A stretch of 64,000 bases of DNA from Malus domestica (lineage: Eukaryota > Streptophyta > Magnoliopsida > Rosales > Rosaceae), in assembly GCF_042453785.1 (NCBI RefSeq), contig NC_091672.1:3192001-3256000 (forward strand), read 5' to 3'. How positions within the stretch are numbered: position 1 is the stretch's first letter; every line of letters starts with the position of its first letter. The notes beneath the pieces were generated by a model. That model was given only the letters and a program-made list of their open reading frames with translations. It was not told the origin of the DNA and ran no database searches. Both the position numbers and the translations under genes were made by a program. This document shows positions 23,577 to 33,892 of this stretch, in pieces.

Positions 23577-24610
23577 GAAGTGTTTCGAACCATGAATCTC
23601 TACCCTACCTCTCATCACCCTAACCACTCTCATTAGCTGGCCAACCCCAGTGGCTTTTTGCCTAAGCAGTATCTAATCACCATGGAATTGTTAATTTCGT
23701 TCTTCTTTTCTTGGGAAACCTTATAATTAACTTTTGGGATTGTTCTTCGATTTTTTTAGGCTTTTTAGCCAAAATGGTCATTGAGATTTGTATAACTCAT
23801 CATTTTGATCCCTAAGATTTGAAATTGATAGAATTGATCCTTGAGTTTGTCCACAATCAATCATTTTGGTCATTCCATATAAAATCTCCATAAAATAAAG
23901 ATAAAATGACAAAAAATACCCTCAATTTTTGTCAAATCATTTTGGCCTATTGTTTATTATATTGAGGGTAATTTTGTTATTTTGATTCTTATTTAACATA
24001 ATTTTTCACTGAATGACCAAAATGATTGATGGTAGACAATCTCAGGAACCTCTTCTATCGATTTTAAATCTCATGAACCAAAGTCAGGAGTTAGGCAACT
24101 TTCAAGGACCATTTTGACTGAAAAGCTATTTTTTAAGGTGATAGTCGGGATTGGAAGTCAGATTGATTCTTTTTAAGGGTTTCATCATTACGTCAACAAT
24201 GTCAAAAGAGGATAGGCATGTGAAGACGGAATATATCTTGGGAAATGATAAACACACACTTTTTATAGCTTCCTACATACCTTTGGCTAATCATGTCCGT
24301 TGTTTTCGTTTGATTAATTCAATCCGATGGCCTGGAACAAAGAGGGATGTGAGAAAAACTATAAAAGTTGTGTGAAAATCAGCTCCCTATATCTTAGCTG
24401 GGTAAACCACTTGAAAGAAACCCGATGAGGAAAAAGAGACGATGGCCTTGAAGAAGCTTCTCAGTTAGATAGGCCACGAACTTGCAAACTATAGCGTGCA
24501 ATCCAATGTGCGACGTTCTCGACACTTCCAATCCAATCCACATCATTAACCCTGTTAATTTTCAAGACAGAGAAATCTGACATAATGCTACCGCACTTGA
24601 AGTTGAAAAG
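23577..24610 (+). pseudogene. Remnant of a second invertase copy (intron 5 and 3' flank only)
   Basis: 23577-23755 aligns with intron 5 of the invertase (gtgttt-cgaaccatg..ctctacc-taacc, ..atctaa-caccatg-aatt). 24135-24175 and 24505-24600 align with the invertase 3' flank near 12480-12525 and 12875-12955 (ccaatgtgcgacg, ccctgttaattttcaagaca). Exons 6 and 7 should lie between, but that place is taken by a MITE (23760-24134). No invertase coding sequence remains, and exons 1-5 are absent upstream. Confidence 0.82.
23760..24134. mobile_element. MITE-like element at the invertase-remnant deletion junction
   Basis: Inverted ends: left ggctttttagccaaaatggt, right accattttgactgaaaagct. Inner sequence repeats cattttggtc and its inverse. 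About 375 bp; no clear target duplication. Confidence 0.65.
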
Positions 24611-24614
24611 GTTG

Positions 24615-25138
24615 TCAAAACTGAAACTGCACAAAAATGACTAAACTGCAGGATCAAAAGTAAATCTTTTCCTTTGCATTAATTATTTAATTGAAATTTA
24701 GTTCTATTTGACTTGATGTATTTTTTATGTTTCGAAAATTTTTAATTTTTTAATCGAATTGAAATGCATGAGATAGCTAGGTGAATGTTTAGAAGTTAAA
24801 AACCCTTGAAATATTGAACAGTTTTTTATTTGTATGTTGAATAGGCTCAAACCGCCCGAATCAAACTGAATCAAACAAATTAACAATGGTTTAGGTTGGT
24901 TTGGTTTGGTTCCATGGTGATATTGGTCAAAATTGAACTATACCGAACCCTTGAAAACTAGTTAGTTCATTTATGTTGTGGTGTCAAACTGATCTGCGCC
25001 CATCCCTAAACTACACTAGCTCATATAAACCTCACCACAACACTCGCTTTTTAACTAACAGCTAACAAACCATATTATTAACTAATGCTGAGAACCTGAG
25101 ATGGACAGCTGACATGGCATATTCCTATTTTACTCAAC
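24615..25138. other. Intergenic, no gene seen
   Basis: AT-rich; about 24840-25010 resembles a decayed hAT-type repeat (ggtttaggttggtttggtttgg). Confidence 0.45.
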
Positions 25139-25625
25139 GGGCGCCAACTGGCACAACACGCTGCAAGTGTGGATGGAATCCTCTTTGTAAGGATCCCGGA
25201 GATCTTCCAATTACATCTGTTCATCGTACATCATGTGGTCAGTTTTTATCAAGTACTATTTATATTTAATTTTAAATAAATAAATTTACAATGATTTCTA
25301 GTCACACGATATATGATGAACTAATATGATTGGAGGATCTCCGTGATCCTCACAAAGAGGATCCTTATTCGTGTGGATGAGCTCGAAGAGGCCAAGGCAG
25401 AACAAATACCTGAGGTGTGTAGGGAAGAGGTCATATTACATGGGATTTGCATGCAACCAAGGGGGCGGAGACGTGGTGGAGATGATTTCGGAAGGGTTAG
25501 GATTGGGGGGAAAGAGGTTTAAGCAGTTAACTTTTTCGGATGAGAGGGCGCTTTTTGGGCATTTCTAAACCCTAAATCCTGAATCCTGAATATCAACGTT
25601 GGATATTTGCTTCAAGTAAATCAAT
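25139..25625 (+). pseudogene. DOX3: third dioxygenase copy, fragment split by a MITE
   Basis: Matches DOX1/DOX2 from the '[13 protein letters not shown]' region (25139-25175) and continues after the MITE from 25371 through 'EVCREE', 'DLHATK' and 'EGLGLGGKRFKQLTFSDERAL'. It then jumps at about 25565 to the 'INVGDLLQ' end of exon 1 and a splice-donor-like gtaaatc. The skipped segment, about 150 bp, contained the HxD iron ligands. The N-terminal third and exon 2 are not found nearby. Confidence 0.87.
25176..25370. mobile_element. MITE with 9-bp target duplication, Mutator-like
   Basis: 195 bp. The perfect 9-bp duplication gtgtggatg flanks it (25167-25175 and 25371-25379). DOX1 and DOX2 have this 9-mer once in their coding sequence, so the empty site is known. 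Inverted termini: left tcctctttgtaaggatcc, right gatcctcacaaagagga, extending to gatcttccaat / attggaggatc. Confidence 0.9.
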
Positions 25626-27008
25626 CGTGACAATATATGTTCAATTTTTTTTTCCTCCTTTTGTTGCACAACTATATAAATCTAGTGATATTAATTACTT
25701 CTGATCCACTCTCTACATTATAACATGTTATACATATATGATAAGATACGTAGTATAGTACTACATATAAGAAATTTTTATATTTACGCGGGAATAGTAC
25801 TTTTCACATGTACTTTTTCAAGTGTTATAACATGACTAGAAAATATGGGTGACGTGTCTGACTTCTAAAGCTTACTAATAAAATAAATAAATACACTGGT
25901 TATAATGTAAGTGCAATATAAGCAACACTTGTTTAAAAAAATCCCTCATGATACATCCTTGACATTTAGACGTTTGCGTTGTAAATTATAATTAGTTGCA
26001 TTTGCCACGTAGTGCCCGTAATAGCACTTTTTCATTAAACGTTGCTTTCTCCTCTTAATTTTATGAGAAATTCTAAGAAGATTCTATCGAAAGTGGAGCT
26101 CTCTATAAATTCTCTGTCACCTTATCTTTTTGACACAATTCTCATGTCAACATCATAAATATTGTGCCAAAAAAAATCAGGTGGCGGAGAGTTCAATAAG
26201 AGTCTCACTTTAAGATAGTCTCCTTAACAAGATAACATGATTTTTGTCCTACATCATGTTCTTTGACATAAATTTGTCGTTCAAACTTCTATTGATTCCT
26301 TTCGATATTTAAACATCATGACTTCATATTGCTTTTGTCCTAGATTTCTATAATTACAGTCGTAGTGCTACGTACATGGCTACAAATATTTTTGTGCCGC
26401 ACACGGATCATTGAGCTTAATTATCACTTTTTTTCATGACAGGATGGCTCTTGAGAGTCACCAGGTTTGCTTGATCCCTCACAGGACCAGCCCGCAGAAC
26501 TTCTTACCTACACAAGCCACACGCCACTTGCTTAATTATGTGTCAGTGGTAGCTAAAGTTTTGTAGATTACATACCTATGCACATAGCAGAATTGGTTAC
26601 GATGTTGAAGAAATCACTCGGTGACCAATAATTTGGTCGCTAAAACCTGTTTAGGAGCCATATTTGACCATTTGATTGATCAGTAAAGACCTTTTTTTGT
26701 CCTGAATTATGTGAACTTGCCCGTCCTGGGCCGTCCAGTGTCCGAGGAGTTATTGAGGCCCATAATTCTGATATTATTTACTTGACTTGTTCTTAAGTAT
26801 TTAATCAGGAATTACTGTTAGATTCTTACTAAACCTTTTCATGATGTAATCCTGTATATATAATATATTACACGTTTACACTGCCACAATTATTGAGAAT
26901 TTACAATTTCTATATTATATATCTTGCTTTCCACGTCTTTCCTTTTCTGTGGAGAACTTTATAAATAGTGGCACTTGGAAGGCTTTCCTAGTAGTGATTA
27001 TTCAGTTA
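25626..27008. other. Intergenic, no gene seen
   Basis: AT-rich DNA after the DOX3 fragment. I could not find DOX exon 2 here. Confidence 0.5.
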
Positions 27009-27011
27009 AGA

Positions 27012-27164
27012 GTAATACTAAGGAGATTAAATTTGTAAGTTAAATAGTGTGTCAACAATAAAAAATAAGTACGTTAATCAATACTTAAGTAATAATAAAA
27101 TCATAAACTTCAATGTCCTTTAATTTGTAAAATTTATTCTACAAATTTACTCTCCCTAGCATAA
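27012..27164. mobile_element. MITE, family B
   Basis: gtaatactaaggagattaaa at one end, tttactctccctagcataac at the other; the middle matches 33308-33474. Confidence 0.7.
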
Positions 27165-27170
27165 CCCGTG

Positions 27171-27176
<6 letters not shown>

Positions 27177-27213
<37 letters not shown>
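27177..27213. repeat. AT microsatellite hit by a copia insertion
   Basis: A perfect AT run that ends exactly at the LTR start. It resumes as atatat after the right LTR (33259-33264). Confidence 0.93.
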
Positions 27214-27218
<5 letters not shown>

Positions 27219-27648
27219 AAAATACTGGGGTACAGTGATATTGAAAACCTTGGTAGAATTTTTCAATGTCCACACATAGATTTTCAATACCCACACAAAG
27301 TGATGTAGACTTTGGAAATAAAGGAGATCATATTTTCAAAGTCATGTGCTATAAATTTCAAAATGTAAGAATATGTTTGTATGGAGTTGGTCTATAAATA
27401 GAGTGCTCCGACTGCTATCAAAATATACAGAGAAGTAAGGAAGTTCACGGAAGAGGAAGAGAGAGAAAAGAGGAAGACGAGAGGAAATAATAGAGAGTTA
27501 TCTTTGTACTACCATTATTCCAGACTCTTAATGAAAGCACCACTGCTGCCCCGAGGATGTACTTCAGTCACATTGACTGTAGAGGAACATCGTAAATTTT
27601 GTGTCTTGTTTCATTTATTCCACTGCACACACCATCAATTTTATAACA
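27214..27648 (+). repeat. 5' LTR of old copia element
   Basis: Contains a TATA box (tctataaatagag near 27392). Followed by cgttatcaacatgag, a possible primer binding site. Confidence 0.92.
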
Positions 27649-28835
27649 CGTTATCAACATGAGAAGTTCTCATGTCAGTGGAAAGCACAACGTAATAACT
27701 CCGGTAAAGCATTACTTACCTTTCACCTCTGCTAGCCAAAATCTCACAAAATAAAAGGTATGTCCATTTTCTGTCTCTCCCACCGCGCCTGAAGCACCCC
27801 ACCGAATTCTAGTAAGAATTGAAATTTACAACGACCTGCAGTCGTCACGAGATGAGAAAACTCGTACTTGACAACTGGTTTCTAGAGATCCAAAAGAATC
27901 TCATCAGACTTGGAAACTCAGATCGCGTCATTTTCGACGGATCTTGAGAACTTCCATGAATACTCGGTTGTCTAAGATGGTGATGGCAAGATTGACTCCA
28001 CTTAAGCCTCCCTCTCTTGTGCCTCCGTCAACCCCATTGTCATATATGTCTCTGTAGGAGGTTCTTGCTTCGCAATGCCATGTTCCCTGGGTCATGCAAG
28101 AAAAACTCCAGTCTCTGGTAGCCTTTTGAATTAAATTGAATTTGGGCAATGTCCACAACAACCCAGCTGGCCCTGCATTTCGAGACTGGCAGAGACAGAG
28201 AAGGAAGAAAAATAATAGAAAATAGGGATTGATGGAATGGTAAGGCACATGTGAAAAAAAAAGTTTGGAAATGTGTGGTGTTGACTGCACCCTAAGAAAA
28301 CTAATAATAATAAAATATAAAGCGATATGAATGGTGCACGGCACCATTTGGTCAAAATAATAAATAAAGATATGGTGCATGGCACCATGCTGCAGAAGGA
28401 AAGATAAAATAATAAAGGTTTGAATAAATGCTGACAAAAGAAAGAAAAATAATAAACTAAATGAGGTCTAATACTTCTTGTTATTTATGTGAATTGGTGT
28501 TGGTTTAAAACCCTTTCACAAGTTCTATTTACTTTAAAACAATTTATTTACCATTGACGGTTTTACCGCCTATTGCTTTAAGTTTTGATTTATGTGAATG
28601 GTGCTGAATTAAAACTCTTGTCACAAGCTTTATTTACTTAAATGCAATTTATTCACTATGGTTGGAATTACCGCATATTGCTTTAATTTATTTATTGTAC
28701 TTCTTTTTATTACGATGAGTACATACTGGACCTGAAGTTCCATCATACAGAAAGATCAGGCATGAAGTCCTTGATCCTGAAGATCAGGACATGAAGTTAC
28801 TTGATAAGCACCGTAAGTTTGAAGTGCCGTAGTGG

Positions 28836-29567
28836 ATGAAATTGATTACCCGCGCTCTGCTCATAAAAATAAAACTGCCAGGTTTTACATGGGTACATGC
28901 TATTTTGCATGATGCATTATTAATTTGGTTGAGACATGGTTACCAACCATCAATAGTTCTCAGTACAACTCGGGTTTGGGAACTAGCCAAACATTATACA
29001 TTTACGAGTTTTTGGTTGTGTTATCTATATGCCTATTGCACTGCCACAACGTATTGAAATGAGGCATCATCGCGGATTAGGCATTGATATTGAACACCAT
29101 CTATCATTCAACATTTGGAACCCTTGACTGGGGATATATTTACCGCATGATTTGCGGACTACGATTTTGATAAGACAATTTTCCCGCTTTTAGGGGGAGA
29201 AAATAACATCATTCCAGAAGAACGATGAGAAAATATCATTCCAGAAAAATGATGAGAAAAGACCGTTCCAAAAGAACGAAGAGAATTTGTCTTATTTTGA
29301 TTCATGAAGCAATCTATATAAAAACGAAGTGAAAATGATTAAATGATGCAACGATATGCAAATCAAATGCCAGATGCATTTAATGATGCAACGAAAATGA
29401 TAACATCACATATACTTGCTACAAATGTGCCTATAAGAATTGATGTCCCTGTTGGACAAAATCATAAGGCAGTAAATGAGTTATCTGTTGCACGCCTGAA
29501 GCGTGGCAAACTCTCAGACTCAAAATGTTTAGTCATTAGAAAAAAAAAAAGAATATGGCACTACTGA
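28836..29567 (+). pseudogene. copia integrase C-terminus and linker, decayed
   Basis: 28836-29057 reads a worn integrase end (KLPGFTWVHAILHDALLIWL). Shifted frames then give SIIQHLEPLTGDIFTA and FDKTIFPLLGGE up to about 29210. 29343-29567 gives the linker with TNVPIRIDVPVGQN. The closest relative in the window is the element at 1043-4302, although the LTRs differ. Several frameshifts and stops. Confidence 0.8.
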
Positions 29568-30699
29568 ACTATTGCATTCCTGATGCATAACTGTTGCATG
29601 CCGGAAGCATGACAGTCGCCGCATTAATACATGGTCTAGAAGGACAATCTGTGGACATGGGAATGTTGATGTCTCATGCATGAAACATGATAGACGTATA
29701 GGTTCCAAATGACTCAAACCCTAAAAGTGGAGATTAAAATCCAAGCTCTATAACGCTCCAGAGGAGGTTATGATCCACATTCTCTAAATTATGACTATTT
29801 TGGGAGATATAGTATAATGCCCTTGAAGAGGCAATGGATATCCAAAGAAATGAAAAGTTTTTATGCATGCACATGCACATGCACATGAAAATATGGGATC
29901 ACAGATTGATGATAACCAATGGTAATTTTGGTTTTTTAAGTAGCTACTAAATTCATCAAATGAGCTGTGTTGATATTGAGTCTCGTTCTTTTTCATGAAA
30001 GGAAAAATTATTGACCAAAGATGGAGAAAGGCAATTCCATTACAATTTTGTAAGAACGTGGAAAAATAGACCTATATACTTGAATACAATACAAATAGCC
30101 AAAAGATGTTGAACCTAGAAGGTTACATATGGGCATTTGTAATACAGTGAAATACACTCACATGATATGACACAAGGTTGTAAACGAGTTCATATGAATG
30201 GAGAATTATATACGAAGGGTTGTGAGTCGCCCACATCATATCTCCATAAGTAAATCCCTCAAGTATACATAGGAGCAAATTGCTCTATATAAATTTCAAA
30301 GGAAAATGTGTCATCAAGTGTAGAAAATCCCTGAAGGATTCAAATTGCTTAAAGTAAGCCCCGGAAGGGTAAAACATAAATTATGTACTTAATACCAATG
30401 CATGGTATAAATTGCCTTAGTGAGTACTATTATTATGATATTGTTGCAACACACTAAAATATCTTGCAAGAGTTGATGATACTAAATTAGAACTCCTGAA
30501 GAATTGATGATATTAAATTGAGACTCCTGAATAGTCAAGAAAGATTATAAGGTGTTGAGAGAAATATTGTCTCAAGCTGCAGATCGAACAATCTACCAAC
30601 ACGAATCTTATCCATGATATTTATGATATTAAAGAATCATATAAATTGAAGATCATGAGTTGAACACTCAAGTGGTTATTAATATTTAGACACTAAGAA

Positions 30700-30805
30700 A
30701 AATCATTCATCCTCGTAAGGGAGAAGATGAATTGATATTTGGTCCAGAAGTACCACATCTTAGTGAAGTATATGCTTTATTGTATTTGACACAATACATT
30801 GAATA
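30700..30805 (+). pseudogene. Scrap of copia reverse transcriptase
   Basis: Reads GEDELIFGPEVPHLSE..YALLYLTQ, the segment corresponding to DDELVIGPKVPYLSAIGALLYLAQ of the element at 1043-4302. The rest of the enzyme is gone. Confidence 0.65.
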
Positions 30806-30878
30806 AAATAAAGCTTATCTATTGATATCTCCGAGAAATTACAGACATGTACATACACATGAAAACATGATGGAGTCT

Positions 30879-31439
30879 TCACAAAGGTTGCTCATGTGAA
30901 GCCTCAGTACTTGGTGAAACTCCAGATGGTTGAGACAATGAGTGTCTTTGGAATAAAGACTTGAACCACTGATTGTCACTTCGAGTCCGACCTTCGGATT
31001 TTAGTAGCTGGTCAAGCTTTCTTTTCATGCTCGTCGAGTAATTATTTGCAAGCATGTGTAACACTCTATTCTCGTGCTTGAGCCCTCAAATCTCTTGTTT
31101 AAGACTTGCCACCTCAGCCATCAATGATTCAACTTGGTGAGTTCGAGCAAGTAGGCGTTGGCCCATATTAGAAACAGAGCTTGCACACTGAATACTGAGA
31201 GCTAATGAGTCTTGAACGGCTGCCTCATCAGACCGGTTTGAAAGGATTCTGTTATCCTTGAGAGTGAAAAGATTCTCAGCTACCATTGTAGCGGTCAGGT
31301 CATTTTTCATCACAGAGTCCCCAACTGTAAGAGAACCATTTGGAGATAAGAAAGACGGGTGCCATATATTATACTGATGAGGCTTGCCTGTATTAGTCCT
31401 AAAACTCAAATCTAAGCAAATGTTAGATGGGCAAGCCAT
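30879..31439 (-). pseudogene. Antisense coiled-coil reading frame inside the copia element
   Basis: ATG at 31439; 187 codons on the minus strand, broken only by one TGA at 31083-31085 (context KQEI-stop-GLKHEN; a single-base change from CGA would give it). The frame then runs to the stop at 30879. The N-terminus (SFRTNTGKPHQYNIWHPSFL) is polar; residues about 70-150 have heptad-like Leu/Val spacing (LLARTHQVESLMAEVASLKQ), suggesting a coiled coil. I recall similar unnamed proteins in rosaceous genomes but know no function. It opposes the retrotransposon sense and may be captured or nested sequence. Confidence 0.6.
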
Positions 31440-32800
31440 TTTTCAGAAATGATGAAGGAAAAAGCAGGTCATATAAAATCTCAGAAGTACAAGAAGAGGA
31501 AATTTCTGCAGGCGACAATTTTCTGAGTGTATCTGAACAAAATTGATATATCTATAAAAGATGAGGCAACATGGTCACCTGTTCAAAAATCGAAGAGACA
31601 CTACTCTCCGAATTTCAAAAGCCAAATTTTCCTGAATAAAGTTCGTTGGCATTTTTCAAATGCAATCTCAGCTTTTTCGGATATCGCGTGCAACTTTGTC
31701 AAAGATCTCTGACAAAGTTGAAAACACGTAAATCTTAATGTTCTAATTACATCACAATTGCTGACAAGAGTAAAGATACATCACCACTACCTGCTATTGG
31801 GAAATCCCTATATATGTCAACCTATGTGCTCCATAATAAGGCAGACCTGCAAGAATGTTTAACTCTTTCTCATCTCCGAGAATGCATATTCAACACAACA
31901 TCTCGAAATACTCAGTTTTCTTCCTCTCTGAGAATACCTCTTCAAAACAAGTCATACCAAAGCAAAAGTACCTCATATTATCAAGGACGAGAGCAAGAGT
32001 ATCTCATATCATGCAATCTCCCTATCATTTCCTTTGTCATTATTCTTACCTGCAAAGAAAAGGATAAAGAAAGCAATATGTCGGAACCTCCACTCAAACT
32101 TTCGGTAAGGAATTGACTGCCTGGAACCTTTCCTGATTGCTTACCTAGTATTGCTCTCGAGTAGCCATCTTCAACTATTTTTGGAGCTAGGTCTCCAGTC
32201 ACTAAAAAGTGATGAACCATCCAAATGCAAATGTTGCATTCCACTCATGCATCAGTGAACAAATACTACAAGAAAAGATGCCACACATGCATAAGGGAAA
32301 ATCAGGGACAATACCACTTATGCAAGGGGAACAAGTAAGGCAAGTGAAAATGATACATTGAAGCATGTGGAGACAAGCGCAACAAACAAGTACTGATTCA
32401 TCGCCGACAAAGCCGAAGATCACTTGCCACGTGAAGCTCCTCATGGTCCAATTTCATTCAAAATCAAGCCTCGAAGGTCCTTGAAGAAATCACAAGTCCG
32501 ATTCAAGATCAAGTGTCCACCATCCTTGAATCAAATTCCACTCCAGATAAAAGGAGTAAATTCAGACATTTGATGCAAGTCTAGTAGAAAGCCTTTCAGA
32601 CCAGTTCAAGAAATAGCCTGTGGAAAGTTAACAACAAGTAAAACACCTCTTTCGACAACTCTTTTTACTAAGAGACTGAAGCAGAATGATCAACGATTAG
32701 TCTAAATAATTTGAAATCAGGGGGAGATACTCATCATGAGGAGTATCCAAAAATAGATCAAGATTTTAATGAGGCAACTGATATTGATATGTGGGCATCC

Positions 32801-33258
32801 AAGGGGGAGTGTTGAAAATACTGGTGGGTTAATGAATGCCCACAGTGATATTGAAAACCTTGGTAGAATTTTTCAATGTCCACACATAGATTTTCAATAC
32901 CCACACAAAGTGATGTAGACTTTGGAAATAAAAGATATCGTATTTTTAAAGTCATGTGCTGTAAATTTCAAAATGTTAGAATATGTTTGTCTGGAGTTGC
33001 TCTATAAATAGAGTGTTTCGACTGCTATCAAAATATACAGAGAAGTAAGGAAGTTCACGAAAGAGGAAGAGAGAGAAAAGAGGAAGAGGAGAGGAAATAA
33101 TAGAGAGTTATCTTTGTACTACTATTATTCCAGACTCTCAATGAAAACACCATTGGTGTCCCGAGGATGTACTGCAGTCACACTGACTGTAGAGGAACTT
33201 CGTAAATTTTGTGTCTTGTTCCATTTATTCCACTGCACACACCGTCAATTTTATAACA
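32801..33258 (+). repeat. Polypurine tract and 3' LTR of old copia element
   Basis: aagggggag at 32801-32809, then the LTR 32810-33258. It has the 14-bp stretch (near gttaatgaatgccc) that the left LTR lacks. Confidence 0.9.
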
Positions 33259-33307
33259 ATATATGGGTAATTTGCTACATAACCAAATGACACTAATTAA
33301 ACGAAGG

Positions 33308-33474
33308 GTAATGCTAGGGAGACTAAATTTGAAGACAAAATTTGCAAACTAAATTATGTGTCATCAATAGAAATAAGCACGTTTATCAGTGCTTAAATAA
33401 TAAACCAATCATTGACTTTCATGTTCTTTAGTTTTCAAAATTTTGTCTTCAAATTTAGTCTTCTTAGCATTACT
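33308..33474. mobile_element. MITE, family B
   Basis: Nearly perfect inverted termini: gtaatgctagggagactaaa and tttagtcttcttagcattac. Confidence 0.82.
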
Positions 33475-33554
33475 ATAAATAAAAAGGACATACACTAATG
33501 ACTAGGTAAAATGGAAATTTCAGTGAGCAGTACGTCATGACTTTGGCACCAAAA

Positions 33555-33730
33555 AAAGGATTAAAAATAAGAAAAACTAATAAAAATGGCTTGAAAACTT
33601 TGAGTTTTAATTATAAGGACAAAATAAAGGGTAAAGTAAATAGTACCAATATTAATTTTTTAGCTTAAAAATGTGGTTTTTTTGTTAAAGTGAACAATAT
33701 CAGGAATTTTTCATTAAAGTTCCCTTAAAA
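33555..33730. repeat. Short interspersed repeat shared with 23170 and 35168
   Basis: Reverse orientation of the 'gggagttttaacgaaac .. tagtactattcac' repeat. Here it reads attaaaaatggcttgaaaac..aatagtacc..aaagttccctt. Confidence 0.55.
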
Positions 33731-33810
33731 ATAAAGAGCACTATCTACATTATTTTTCTTTTTTAGTTAAAAAATAAAATAAAATAAAGAGCACTAAACG
33801 CATCCCCACC

Positions 33811-33819
33811 TTTAAATAT
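33811..33819 (+). promoter_or_regulatory. Candidate TATA box of DOX2
   Basis: tttaaatat, about 80 bp before the ATG. It is followed by gttagatgaaagaaaggga, which DOX1 also has downstream of its TATA box. Confidence 0.45.
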
Positions 33820-33892
33820 CGTTAGATGAAAGAAAGGGAACGCACAAACATATTGTTATATTGGATTGAAAGTTCTAATTCTCAGTTGTGCT

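Larger units (their letters stand above)
27214..33258 (+). mobile_element. Old Ty1/copia element inserted in an AT microsatellite
   Basis: 6045 bp. LTRs 27214-27648 (435 bp) and 32810-33258 (449 bp) both start tgttgaaaatactgg and end ttataaca; the left one lacks about 14 bp near its start, and the two differ at some 20 further sites. The target duplication ATATA is exact but lies in AT repeats. A purine tract (aagggggag, 32801-32809) precedes the right LTR. The coding region is badly decayed: integrase end at 28836-29230, linker at 29343-29567, a scrap of reverse transcriptase near 30715-30800. No gag is recognisable. An unrelated antisense frame occupies 30879-31439. Confidence 0.93.

Noticed and set aside
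27928..28437. 169-codon minus-strand frame
   Set aside because: Lies in the degenerate leader/gag region of the old copia element, low-complexity hydrophobic product, no recognisable motif.
31981..32444. Overlapping minus-strand frames beyond the coiled-coil ORF
   Set aside because: May belong to the same antisense sequence, but frames overlap and no splice model is convincing, so not called as a gene.
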